The notes under the pieces are model-generated. The model made no database searches, had not been told where the DNA came from, and saw nothing but the letters and a program-made list of their open reading frames with translations. Of a stretch of 45,195 nt of DNA, positions 1 through 8,210 are shown piece by piece. Positions within the stretch are counted from its first letter, which is position 1, and each line of letters starts with the position of its first letter. The translations under genes were made by a program, and so were the position numbers. The DNA comes from CAYUVF01 sp964448045. Lineage in GTDB: Bacteria; Bacteroidota; Rhodothermia; Rhodothermales; Salinibacteraceae. Location: assembly GCA_964448045.1 (NCBI GenBank), contig CAYUVF010000033.1, positions 1 through 45,195 on the forward strand, read 5' to 3'.

Positions 1-3000
1 AGCTCTACTTCAGCGCAGACGACGGCGTCAACGGAGCCGAGTTGTGGCGGACCGACGGCACGGCCGCGGGTACCGTGCTGGTAAAAGACGTCTGGCCCGG
101 CCCTAACAGCGGCATTCCGTTCAATTTTGTCGCATTTGGTGGGGCGCTCTACTTCACCGCAGAGACTGAGGATGGCTTCGAGTTGTGGAAAACCGATGGC
201 ACGGCAGCGGGCACCGTGCTGGTAAAAGACATCTGGCCCGGCCCCGACAGCAGCCTGCCATCTGACTTTGCGGAGCTGAACGGGCAGCTCTACTTCCAAG
301 CCAACGATGGCACAAATGGGTTTGAGTTGTGGCAGACGGATGGGACGGCCAGCGGTACCGTTCTCGTGCAGGACATTCGCCCGGGTTCTGCAGGAAGCGC
401 TCCAACGGATCTCGTCGCGTTCGACGGCGCGCTCTACTTCAGGGCCGATGACGGCACGAATGGTTTAGAGTTGTGGCGCACCGACGGCACCGCCAGCGGA
501 ACAGTTCTGATCAAGGATATTCGTCCTGGCACCGGATCTGGGAGCCCGTCCGACCTGGTGGTGTTTGGCGGCGCGCTCTACTTCCAAGCTAACGAGGGGT
601 CGACCGGCGTCGAGCTGTGGACCAGCGACGGGACCGCCGGTGGAACACGCCTGCTCAAAGACATTCATCCCGCTTCGGGTAACGCCTTCCCCACCCAGTT
701 TGCAGCGTTGGACGGCACGCTCTACTTCCGGGCCGATGACGGGGCAAACGGGACAGAGCTGTGGAGCACAGACGGCACTGAGGGGGGCACCGTGTTGGTT
801 GCCGACGTGCGCTTGGGGCCAGAAGGCAGCGCCCCGGAGGGGCTCGCCGCACTTGGCAGCAGCCTGTACTTCGGTGCGGACGATGGAAGCGTCGGGCGCG
901 AGCTGTGGCGGTATGCGCCCAGCCAGGCGGCCAGTTGTGATTTCACCGTCACCACCACCAGCGACAGCGGCGCAGGGTCGCTCCGCCAGGCCATCCTTGA
1001 CGGCAACGCCAGCGCCGGCGCCGAGACGATCTGCTTCGATATCGCGGGCACCGGGCCGCACACGATTCGGCCGGCGACGGCGCTCCCACAGATCAGCGAT
1101 CCCGTCACGATCGATGGACTAACCCAGCCGGGGGCCACGTGTGACGCCTGGCCCGCCACGCTGCAGGTGGAACTGAACGGGAGCCAGACCTCGGCTGGCA
1201 CCGACGGGTTGCTCATCACCGCCGGCAGCAGCATCATCCGAGGCCTCGTGATAAACCGGTTTGGCGCCGACGCCATCGACCTACAGAACGGCGGAGGGAA
1301 TACCATCGCATGTAACTTCCTGGGCACCGACCCCGGAGGGACCGTGGACCTCGGCAACGGCCAGGACGGCGTCGACGTCAAGTCGGCGGATAATGTCATC
1401 GGTGACGCCGACGGGGTCGTGGGAAACCTGGCGTCGGGCAGCAACAACCAGGGCATCCGCATCGCAGGGAGCGCGGCGACAGGAAACGTCGTGCGCGGCA
1501 ACCGGATTGGCACCGATGTGACGGGGCAGGCCGCGCTGGGCAATCGCTTTTCGGGGATCATTGTCGATGGCGCCTCCGGCAATACCATCGGCGGAGCCCT
1601 GGTTGAGGCCGGCAACCTCATCAGCGGCAATGGCGACGAGGGCGTGCAGATCACGGGCCCGAACGCCAGCGACAACACGGTGCAGCACAACCGCATCGGC
1701 ACGAATGCAGCGGGCACCGCGGCGATCCCCAACGCGAGCGACGGCGTGGACCTGCAGGACAGCGCCGACAACGTCGTGGCCAGCAACGTCCTTTCGGGCA
1801 ACACCGGCAGCGGCATCGACATTGAGGGCGGCTCCGGCCACACCCTCACCGGCAACGTCATCGGGCTGGACGCGACCGGAACGTCTGCCCTTGGCAATGG
1901 CATCGACGGGCTCTTCATTGGGGGCGGCAGCACGAACAACCAGATCGGCGGAACGGCCGCCGGCGACGGCAACACGATCAGCGCCAACGGCCTCATCGGC
2001 ATCGAGATTGAGGGCGGATCAACCAGCGGCAACGTCGTGCAGGGCAACCGCATCGGCACGAACGCGGCGGGCACCGCGGCGCTCGGCAACAGTGAGGATG
2101 GCGTGCTCATCGAAGACGCACCGGGCACCACCATCGGCGGCGCAGACGAAGCAGCGGGCAACCTGATCTCGGGCAACGGCGACGACGGGATCGACATATT
2201 CGGCAGCGACGCATCCGGCACCCTTATCCAGCACAACCGCATCGGGGTGGATGAGGCGGGCACCGGCGCACTCGGTAACCTCGAAGACGGCATCGACCTC
2301 AACGGAAACGCGGCAGACACTGTCGTCCGCGACAATGTGGTGAGCGCGAACGCCGAGTTCGGCGTGATCATTCAGGACGGGGCGACCGGCTCGGTCCTGG
2401 AGCGCAACGTCATCGGCACCGACGCGGCGGGGACGGCGGCGCTCGGCAACGCCGACGACGGGGTGCTGATCGACGGCGCGTCCGACAACACGATCGGCGG
2501 AGCCACGGCCGCGTTGGGCAACCTGATCTCGGGCAACGGCGACGACGGCGTCGACATCCGGGGCGTCTCCTCAACGGGCAACCTCGTGCAGGGCAACCGC
2601 ATCGGCACCGACGCGACGGGGACGGCAGCGCTCGCCAATACCAAAAACGGAGTGCTGATCCTCTTCGCGCCCGACAACACGATTGGCGGCCCCTCGGCGG
2701 CCGCCGGCAACCTGATTAGTGGCAATGGCGACGACGGGATCAAAGTATTCGGCGGGGACGCCATCGGCACGCTCATCCAGCACAACCGCATCGGGGTGGA
2801 TGAGGCGGGCACCGGCGCGCTCGGTAACCTCGAAGACGGGATTGACCTCGACGACAACGCCGCAGACACCGTCGTCCGCGACAACGTGGTGAGCGCCAAC
2901 GCGGAGATCGGCGTACGCATCGCCTCGGGCGCGACGAACAACGTCGTCTCGCGCAACTTCATCGGCACGAACGCCAGCGGGGACGACCTCGGCAACGGCG

Positions 3001-4184
3001 GCCACGGCGTGCTCGCGCAGAACTCGGGGCCGCAGGTGATCGGCGGCACGTACGATGGCAGCGGCACCTGCTGCGAAGGCAATACCATCGCATTCAACGG
3101 CGGCAACGGCGTCACCATTCTGGCGCTGTCCTCGGTTTCGTTTGACAAAGGGATTCTGGGCAACCGCACGTTCCAGAACGCGGGCCTGGGCATCGACCTG
3201 CAGGACGACGGGATCACGCTGAACGACCTCGGCGATGGCGATGGCGAGAGCAGCGCCAACAAACTGCAAAACTACCCCGCGTTTTTCACGACGGACTACG
3301 ACGCGAGCGCCAACGAGGTCGCCGTGACCTACGCCGTGGACTCCGACCCGGCCCTCACCACCGCAGGGGCCAGCACCTATCCGCTGCGCATCGAGTTCTT
3401 CCGCGCCGATGCCGACGGCGAAGAGGGCGCGGCCTTCCTCGGCACCGACGCGTACACCGAGGCCGACTACGATGGCTGCGTCTCCTCCGGAGGCACGGCG
3501 CCGTGCCCGAAGGCCATCACGTTCACGCCAGCCGCCTCCGTCACCGCCGCTGACTTCATCCTGGCCACGGCTACTGACGCCACGGGCAACACCTCCGAGT
3601 TCAGCGAGAGCGGCCAGCCGCTTCCCGTAGAGCTGACGGCGTTCGCCGCGACGCTCGACGTGGGCGCCGTCCGGCTCGACTGGACGACCGCCACCGAGAC
3701 GGACAACGCCGGGTTCGAGATCGAGCGCACCATCGGCGAGGGGTGGCAGTCACTCGCCTTCGTCGAGGGCGCCGGCACCACGAGCCAGCCGCAGTCCTAC
3801 CGCTTCGTCGATGCAGAGCTGCCCTTCGAGGCCGAGGCGCTGGTCTACCGCCTCAAGCAAGTCGACCTCGACGGAGCATCCGAATACAGCCCCGAGGTGG
3901 AGATTGCCCTCGCCGGGCCCGAAGCGTTCGCGCTGGAGCCGAACTTTCCCAATCCCTTCGCCGGGCAGACGACCCTCCGCTACGCCCTGCCGCAGGCCGG
4001 GCCTGTGCGACTTACGATCTACGACGTGCTGGGCCGGGAAGTGGCAGTGCTGGTCGACGAGGCTCAGAACGCTGGACGCTACGAACACACCTTCACGGCG
4101 CGTGGCCTGGCCAGCGGGGTCTACTTCGTTCGGCTCCAAGCAGGCACGCAGACCCAGACGCGACGGATGGCCATGATGCGGTAG
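1..4184 (+). CDS. Secreted ELWxTDGT-repeat / right-handed beta-helix protein with type IX sorting domain (5' partial)
   Basis: The frame is open to the left edge (first full codon at base 3), so the N-terminus is missing; 1393 residues are visible. Residues 1-300 carry about seven ELWxTDGTxxGT repeats of about 48 residues. A SDSGAGSLRQAI segment follows, typical of the start of parallel beta-helix domains, then about 700 residues of N/G/D-rich helix rungs such as GNLISGNGDDG and QHNRIGxxxAGT. Next is an LPVELTAF...LDWTT segment of fibronectin-like type. The last 80 residues (PNFPNPF, YDVLGREV, ASGVYFVRL) form a type IX secretion C-terminal sorting domain. I infer a protein exported and anchored at the cell surface, possibly binding polysaccharide or mediating adhesion. 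The substrate is unknown. A hairpin terminator follows at 4218. Confidence 0.93.
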   Translation, partial: LYFSADDGVNGAELWRTDGTAAGTVLVKDVWPGPNSGIPFNFVAFGGALYFTAETEDGFELWKTDGTAAGTVLVKDIWPGPDSSLPSDFAELNGQLYFQANDGTNGFELWQTDGTASGTVLVQDIRPGSAGSAPTDLVAFDGALYFRADDGTNGLELWRTDGTASGTVLIKDIRPGTGSGSPSDLVVFGGALYFQANEGSTGVELWTSDGTAGGTRLLKDIHPASGNAFPTQFAALDGTLYFRADDGANGTELWSTDGTEGGTVLVADVRLGPEGSAPEGLAALGSSLYFGADDGSVGRELWRYAPSQAASCDFTVTTTSDSGAGSLRQAILDGNASAGAETICFDIAGTGPHTIRPATALPQISDPVTIDGLTQPGATCDAWPATLQVELNGSQTSAGTDGLLITAGSSIIRGLVINRFGADAIDLQNGGGNTIACNFLGTDPGGTVDLGNGQDGVDVKSADNVIGDADGVVGNLASGSNNQGIRIAGSAATGNVVRGNRIGTDVTGQAALGNRFSGIIVDGASGNTIGGALVEAGNLISGNGDEGVQITGPNASDNTVQHNRIGTNAAGTAAIPNASDGVDLQDSADNVVASNVLSGNTGSGIDIEGGSGHTLTGNVIGLDATGTSALGNGIDGLFIGGGSTNNQIGGTAAGDGNTISANGLIGIEIEGGSTSGNVVQGNRIGTNAAGTAALGNSEDGVLIEDAPGTTIGGADEAAGNLISGNGDDGIDIFGSDASGTLIQHNRIGVDEAGTGALGNLEDGIDLNGNAADTVVRDNVVSANAEFGVIIQDGATGSVLERNVIGTDAAGTAALGNADDGVLIDGASDNTIGGATAALGNLISGNGDDGVDIRGVSSTGNLVQGNRIGTDATGTAALANTKNGVLILFAPDNTIGGPSAAAGNLISGNGDDGIKVFGGDAIGTLIQHNRIGVDEAGTGALGNLEDGIDLDDNAADTVVRDNVVSANAEIGVRIASGATNNVVSRNFIGTNASGDDLGNGGHGVLAQNSGPQVIGGTYDGSGTCCEGNTIAFNGGNGVTILALSSVSFDKGILGNRTFQNAGLGIDLQDDGITLNDLGDGDGESSANKLQNYPAFFTTDYDASANEVAVTYAVDSDPALTTAGASTYPLRIEFFRADADGEEGAAFLGTDAYTEADYDGCVSSGGTAPCPKAITFTPAASVTAADFILATATDATGNTSEFSESGQPLPVELTAFAATLDVGAVRLDWTTATETDNAGFEIERTIGEGWQSLAFVEGAGTTSQPQSYRFVDAELPFEAEALVYRLKQVDLDGASEYSPEVEIALAGPEAFALEPNFPNPFAGQTTLRYALPQAGPVRLTIYDVLGREVAVLVDEAQNAGRYEHTFTARGLASGVYFVRLQAGTQTQTRRMAMMR
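2160..2911 (+). repeat. Internal 549-bp-period duplication in the beta-helix gene
   Basis: The segment around 2160-2362 recurs with few changes at about 2709-2911, exactly 549 bases (183 residues) later. For example, the run beginning CAGCACAACCGCATCGGGG starts at 2229 and again at 2778. Both copies encode GTLIQHNRIGVDEAGTG, then LEDGIDL, ADTVVRDNVVSANAE. Changes are mostly at third positions, which suggests a fairly recent in-frame duplication of several helix rungs. Confidence 0.85.
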
Positions 4185-4217
4185 GTAGCCAAAAGACAAA
4201 CCCCATCCGCTTAAAAC

Positions 4218-4258
4218 GAGGCGAGCCTCTCTTCCCAGAGGTCCGCCTCTACATTTTT
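4218..4258 (+). terminator. Rho-independent terminator after the beta-helix gene
   Basis: GAGGCG (4218-4223) pairs with CGCCTC (4244-4249). After one mismatch the stem continues with GCCTCT against AGAGGT around a six-base loop. A T-run follows at 4253-4257. It lies 34 bases after the stop codon and separates the repeat protein from the downstream small secreted gene. Confidence 0.7.
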
Positions 4259-4269
4259 CGGAGCCGTGT

Positions 4270-4300
4270 GAGCCAATTCGGTCTGTTTTCGCACGTCTAT
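4270..4300 (+). promoter_or_regulatory. Promoter-like element, copy 1 (GAGCCAAT-N13-GCACGTCTAT)
   Basis: GAGCCAAT at 4270-4277 and GCACGTCTAT at 4291-4300 are separated by 13 unrelated bases and followed two bases later by ATGA. The same two blocks with the same spacing recur at 5085-5115. This copy ends 69 bases before the ATG of the 74-residue secreted protein. The CGTCTA block resembles the -10 region of ECF-type sigma factor promoters, but the assignment is inference. Confidence 0.5.
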
Positions 4301-4369
4301 AGATGAAGGCCCCTCACACGTTGTTCGAGGGGCGCATGCCAGTAGACGCATCACGAACCAGACGGGACC

Positions 4370-4594
4370 ATGCACACGGCTCGCTTCTTTTCCGCCCCCA
4401 CACGCACGCTGGTTCACACCCTCCTGCTCCTCGCTGCACTGGCAGCGGGAACGACCTCGTCCGTCCAGGCGCAGTGCACTCCGGCACAGATCCTACAGAT
4501 GATCCGGGAGGGCCTCTCTGACGCCGAGATAAACCGGCGCTGCACATCCGCCGAGCCCCCGCTCCCCCCTGGCTTGCTGGAACGTGGGAAGTGA
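4370..4594 (+). CDS. Small secreted protein, function unknown
   Basis: The 74-residue product begins with a typical signal peptide: a basic start, then a hydrophobic run (LLLLAALAAG) and a VQAQ-type cleavage site near residue 36. The mature part is about 40 residues with two cysteines and the helical segment CTPAQILQMIREGLSDAEIN, followed by a proline-rich tail. The MxxxGLSDxEI pattern is common in short periplasmic helices of this phylum, but I cannot name a family. The TGA stop overlaps the GTG start of the next frame (GTGA). The upstream promoter-like element is shared with the FHA-protease gene, which suggests co-regulation with the kinase block. Confidence 0.6.
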   Translation: MHTARFFSAPTRTLVHTLLLLAALAAGTTSSVQAQCTPAQILQMIREGLSDAEINRRCTSAEPPLPPGLLERGK

Positions 4595-5052
4595 CAATGC
4601 TGGAGCAGCAGACCATCGTGCCCACTCCGATGCTGCTGGGCCCTACGGTGGAGCACTGGCAGATTACGTTGACGGGGGCCGAACTGTACATCCAACGCAT
4701 TCGGGAGGCCCACTTGCCGGAGCACTACCATCGGTTTGCCTCCCTTTTGGTGCGCGCCGTGAAAGTCGCTGACAGCGCGCTATCGCTCACCGTGCTCGAC
4801 CCTGCGGCTTCGATCCCGTCGACCACACACCTTCACATCAGCCTGCAGTCCTCCGACGCCCTCCTGGGCGACTATGTGCAAACAAGTGCGGGCGTCATGG
4901 GGCTGCCGCCGCATCAGTCAAGCGGCTCGGTAACGCTGCGACGGGTCGATTTGAGTCTTCAGTCTGGCGCTGCCGGTTCGCTGCGGCACCTCCCTTCAAA
5001 TCCCTTACCCCTAGGATGGGCTCACTCCTTTTGCATGCCCGAATGCGATTGA
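4591..5052 (+). CDS. Hypothetical protein, translationally coupled to the small secreted gene
   Basis: A 153-residue frame starts at GTG 4591, which overlaps the previous stop, or at ATG 4597. The first 110 residues have strong GC at third codon positions, like the neighbouring real genes. They alternate short beta-like runs (WQITLTGAELYIQR, LSLTVLDPA, THLHISLQSS). There is no signal peptide or membrane segment. The last 35 residues look less coding-like (SLRHLPSNPLPLGWAH), so the C-terminus may have decayed or shifted frame. I do not recognise the family. Its position between two copies of the same promoter element suggests it belongs with the signalling block. Confidence 0.5.
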   Translation: MTMLEQQTIVPTPMLLGPTVEHWQITLTGAELYIQRIREAHLPEHYHRFASLLVRAVKVADSALSLTVLDPAASIPSTTHLHISLQSSDALLGDYVQTSAGVMGLPPHQSSGSVTLRRVDLSLQSGAAGSLRHLPSNPLPLGWAHSFCMPECD

Positions 5053-5084
5053 CTGATATCGGCCAAAAAACTTTCGCCTCGCTT

Positions 5085-5115
5085 GAGCCAATCGACGGCA
5101 AAACTGCACGTCTAT
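5085..5115 (+). promoter_or_regulatory. Promoter-like element, copy 2 (GAGCCAAT-N13-GCACGTCTAT)
   Basis: GAGCCAAT at 5085-5092 and GCACGTCTAT at 5106-5115 keep exactly the 13-base spacing of the copy at 4270-4300, although the spacer differs. ATGAGG follows two bases later. It ends 65 bases before the ATG of the FHA-protease gene, nearly the same distance as copy 1 to its gene. Conserved edges with an unconserved spacer are what a promoter would show. Confidence 0.5.
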
Positions 5116-5180
5116 TCATGAGGAGCACCTAACCTTTCGCGCCATACTGTATTCTCACCCCCAATATCCAGCACACAGCC

Positions 5181-6833
5181 ATGACCCAGCCCTCCGCTCC
5201 CGAACGCATCATCATCCGGCATCTTAGCGGCTCCAAAGCGCAGGAAGTCGACACGATCCCCCTCGACGCGTTTGCTCCGATCACCATCGGACGCGCTCCC
5301 AAGTCGACGGTCCGGTTCGACCCCGAGCACGACGACCTGGTCAGCCGCACGCACGCCACCATCCGCCGTGACCCCGCCGATCCAGCCCAGTTTGCCATCA
5401 CCGATGAGGGCAGCAGCAACGGCACGTTCGTCAACAAGCAGCGCCTCGGCGAATCCAGTCGGTTGCGCCCCGGCGACGTCGTGCAGCTGGGGCCGGGCGG
5501 GCCCGAGTTTCAGTTCGACCTGGAGCCGCGGCCCTCAGGTGCTGTTCGCTCCACTCGGATCGCTGATGAGGCGCCGGACAACGCCGCCCCACCCATGCGC
5601 GCAACCCGGATGAGTGCGCCCGCACCGGATCACGCCCCCGCGCCATCGTCTGTGGGCAAGACGACCGTCGAGCGGATGCTCAATTACACGCGAAGCGAAT
5701 CGCAAAAGCTGATGATGGTGGGCGGTACCGGCCTCTTCCTGTTCGTCCTGATCGTGGCCAGCTTCTTATTCTACCGGAGCAATCAGGCCTGGACCACCTT
5801 CGAGCAGGAGCAACCCCTCACGGCCACCGACATTGCGGCCGCCAACACCGATAAAGTGGTCCTCATCGCGACGAGTTGGAAACTCATCTACACGCCTCGC
5901 GGGGAGCAAGTGTACCATCGCTACGTGGATTACGAGGGCGACGACGGTCCCCCCCAACGCCTCCCGGCCTACATCCAGACGAGTAACGGCCTGATTCCCT
6001 ATCTCACGCTCGACTCCGAAAACGAGCGCAATCCGGTGATCGGAGGCACGGGGCTCACCGGCTCGGGCTTCGTAGTCGGAAGTGACGGTTTTATCCTGAC
6101 GAACCGGCACGTGGCGGCCCCCTGGCACGCCCGCTATTCGTTTGACACGTCGGCGGGCCCCGGCGTGGTCTTTAAGGAAGACAAGCAAACGGTGGTCGGG
6201 CTTACGAATCAGCCTCCTCGCAACTGGATCCCGGCCCGGGCCTTCGAGCGGAATCCGTTCTTCCCCGGCAAGATGCTGGAGGGACGGCATGACTACCTGT
6301 ACGTGACGTTTGCCGATACCCGACAGCGATGGCCCGGATCGGTTGCGAGCATCAGCCAGGAGCACGACGTGGCGATGATTAAAGTGAGCCTGCCGGAGGC
6401 GCTCCCTACGGTGACGCTGCACGACAGCTACGACACCACGCGCCCCGGCGACCCCATCACCGTGATGGGCTATCCCGGCATCTCGCCCTCGCAGGTGGCC
6501 CGGGTGAGTACCCAGTCCTTCGACGATCGGGGACAGGACTTCTTCACCGTGCCCGACCCGACGACCACACCCGGCATCGTTGGGCGCATCATTCGGGGTA
6601 ATCAGGCTGCGGATAACGATGCGTTTCTGTACAACCAGCTCGGTGATTACTACCAGCTTACCGCCTCGGAAACCGGGAGCGGAAACAGCGGCGGGCCCGT
6701 CTTCGACGAACAGGGCCGCGTGATCGGCCTCTTCACCGCCTCGAACACCGATGCTCAGGGAACGCGCATCACCTTTGCCGTCCCCATCCGCTACGGCCTG
6801 CACCTGATGGGCCGGCAATCCATCGCCCGCTGA
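5181..6833 (+). CDS. FHA-domain membrane-anchored trypsin-like (HtrA/DegP-type) serine protease
   Basis: 550 residues. Residues about 20-110 are an FHA phosphothreonine-binding domain (ITIGRAPKST, VSRTHATI, DEGSSNGTFVN). A P/A-rich linker follows, and one membrane helix lies at about 178-198 (GTGLFLFVLIVASFLFY). The C-terminal half is a trypsin-like protease with a complete triad: His310 in LTNRHVAA, Asp396 in HDVAMIKV and Ser503 in GSGNSGGPVF. The expected layout is a cytoplasmic FHA domain and a periplasmic protease. No PDZ domain is visible. It heads a tight plus-strand set with two Ser/Thr kinases and a PP2C phosphatase, so I infer that phosphorylation by those kinases is read by the FHA domain and controls the protease or its location. 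The start at 5181 has no clear Shine-Dalgarno sequence. Confidence 0.9.
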   Translation: MTQPSAPERIIIRHLSGSKAQEVDTIPLDAFAPITIGRAPKSTVRFDPEHDDLVSRTHATIRRDPADPAQFAITDEGSSNGTFVNKQRLGESSRLRPGDVVQLGPGGPEFQFDLEPRPSGAVRSTRIADEAPDNAAPPMRATRMSAPAPDHAPAPSSVGKTTVERMLNYTRSESQKLMMVGGTGLFLFVLIVASFLFYRSNQAWTTFEQEQPLTATDIAAANTDKVVLIATSWKLIYTPRGEQVYHRYVDYEGDDGPPQRLPAYIQTSNGLIPYLTLDSENERNPVIGGTGLTGSGFVVGSDGFILTNRHVAAPWHARYSFDTSAGPGVVFKEDKQTVVGLTNQPPRNWIPARAFERNPFFPGKMLEGRHDYLYVTFADTRQRWPGSVASISQEHDVAMIKVSLPEALPTVTLHDSYDTTRPGDPITVMGYPGISPSQVARVSTQSFDDRGQDFFTVPDPTTTPGIVGRIIRGNQAADNDAFLYNQLGDYYQLTASETGSGNSGGPVFDEQGRVIGLFTASNTDAQGTRITFAVPIRYGLHLMGRQSIAR

Positions 6834-6934
6834 CCTCCCTCGGGAGGATGCTCTGCGGCGAGTGCGGCCGATGGGGATCGCGCTCGCCTGCAGGGCAGCC
6901 ATCCGCGCGCTCACGGTTTCTCTCCGATACGCTC

Positions 6935-8182
6935 ATGTGGAACCAAGCGACGTTGCTCAATACAACGGTGGGCTCGTACCACCTGATCGACTTCCTGGGC
7001 GCAGGCGGCATGGGCGAGGTGTACCGAGCCGTGCGCCCATCCGATGGCCAGGTCGTGGCAGTCAAAGTGCTTGCGGCCTCGAATTCGCACTACGTGGCCC
7101 GCTTTCAGAAGGAGGCGCAACTCCACGCGCAATTTCACCATCCCCACATCGTCCAGCTCTACGACGTGCTGGAGATTGACGGACAACCTGCGCTGGTGAT
7201 GGAGTACGTCGATGGCCTGACGCTGGAGGAGCATCTTCGCCAGTACGGCCCGTTCGCGGTTGGCACGGCGCTTTCGATCGTTCGAGCGGTCGCCGATGCA
7301 GCCGATGCCATTCACCAGCGCGGCATCGTACATCGCGATATCAAGACCGGCAACATCAAAATCACCGGGGACAGCCGGGTGAAACTTCTGGACTTCGGCA
7401 TCGCGAAGCGCCCCGACGCGCCCGGCCTCACCCGCACCGGCGCCGTGGTTGGCACCCCGAACTGCCTGGCCCCCGAGCAGGTGCGCGGCCAAGAGATTAG
7501 TCCGGCAACGGACATCTGGGCGCTCGGCGTGCTGCTCTATGAAATGATCACCGGCCATGTGCCCTTTGAGGCGGATGACCCCATCTCGCTGTACGAAAAG
7601 ATTGTCCGTGCCAACTTCCTTCCGCCGTCGGTCGTCAACCCCTCGGTTCCGGCACCAGTGGATGCTATTGTGGGTCGCTGCCTGCGTCGCCTGCCGGCCC
7701 AGCGATACGCTTCGGCATCGGCGCTGCGCGATGCGCTGGCGCGGGCCCCGCTTCCATCCGAGTCCCAGCTTACCAGCTCATCGGACTCCTCATCCGCGCC
7801 CAACTGGATCGACGCGCTCCGCCAACGGATCTCGACCGGGTCCCTTCGGGCTATCCTCCAGTCCCGTGTGCGGATGCGCCCGGTCCTCGCTTTCGGATTC
7901 GTTATCCTGAGCCTGGTGCTGTACCTGTCCGGGCCGGGCCTCTCCTCGAAGGGACCGACGTCCGCCGCGCTTCACGAGCTTACCATTCAGGTGGCAGGTG
8001 CCCCGGCTACCGTCTACGTCGACGGCCAGCGCCGCGGCATCACACCGTACCGCCTTCAGGCCCCGATTGGCGCCCCCGTGGAGCTGGAGCTGCGCCGGGA
8101 CGGGTTCCAGCCCAAGGTGATTCGCTTCGCTATGCCCTCGACGCGCTCCACCTTCCAGGAGACCCTGACCCCCCTTCCCTGA
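6935..8182 (+). CDS. Membrane-anchored Ser/Thr protein kinase (Hanks type) with PEGA-like tail
   Basis: 415 residues from ATG 6935. The glycine loop is GAGGMGEVYRAV, the ATP lysine lies in VAVKVL, the catalytic loop is HRDIKTGN (His133-Asp135), DFG starts at 153 and APEQ follows. All key residues are present, so it should be active. One membrane helix lies near residues 317-335 (VLAFGFVILSLVLYL). The last 70 residues form a PEGA-like periplasmic domain (ATVYVDGQRRGITPYRL). A longer frame opens at ATG 6848, but its 29 extra residues are Cys/Arg/Gly-rich, unlike kinase N-termini. The start chosen places the kinase fold about 12 residues in, as in the second kinase. It lies between the FHA-protease and the PP2C phosphatase. 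Confidence 0.93.
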   Translation: MWNQATLLNTTVGSYHLIDFLGAGGMGEVYRAVRPSDGQVVAVKVLAASNSHYVARFQKEAQLHAQFHHPHIVQLYDVLEIDGQPALVMEYVDGLTLEEHLRQYGPFAVGTALSIVRAVADAADAIHQRGIVHRDIKTGNIKITGDSRVKLLDFGIAKRPDAPGLTRTGAVVGTPNCLAPEQVRGQEISPATDIWALGVLLYEMITGHVPFEADDPISLYEKIVRANFLPPSVVNPSVPAPVDAIVGRCLRRLPAQRYASASALRDALARAPLPSESQLTSSSDSSSAPNWIDALRQRISTGSLRAILQSRVRMRPVLAFGFVILSLVLYLSGPGLSSKGPTSAALHELTIQVAGAPATVYVDGQRRGITPYRLQAPIGAPVELELRRDGFQPKVIRFAMPSTRSTFQETLTPLP

Positions 8183-8210
8183 TCCTCTCTGACCCTCCTA
8201 TCTCACGCGC

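Noticed and set aside
1..900. Regular repeats that could suggest a CRISPR array
   Set aside because: The period is about 144 bp, the units are degenerate and in frame, and they encode the ELWxTDGT protein repeat.
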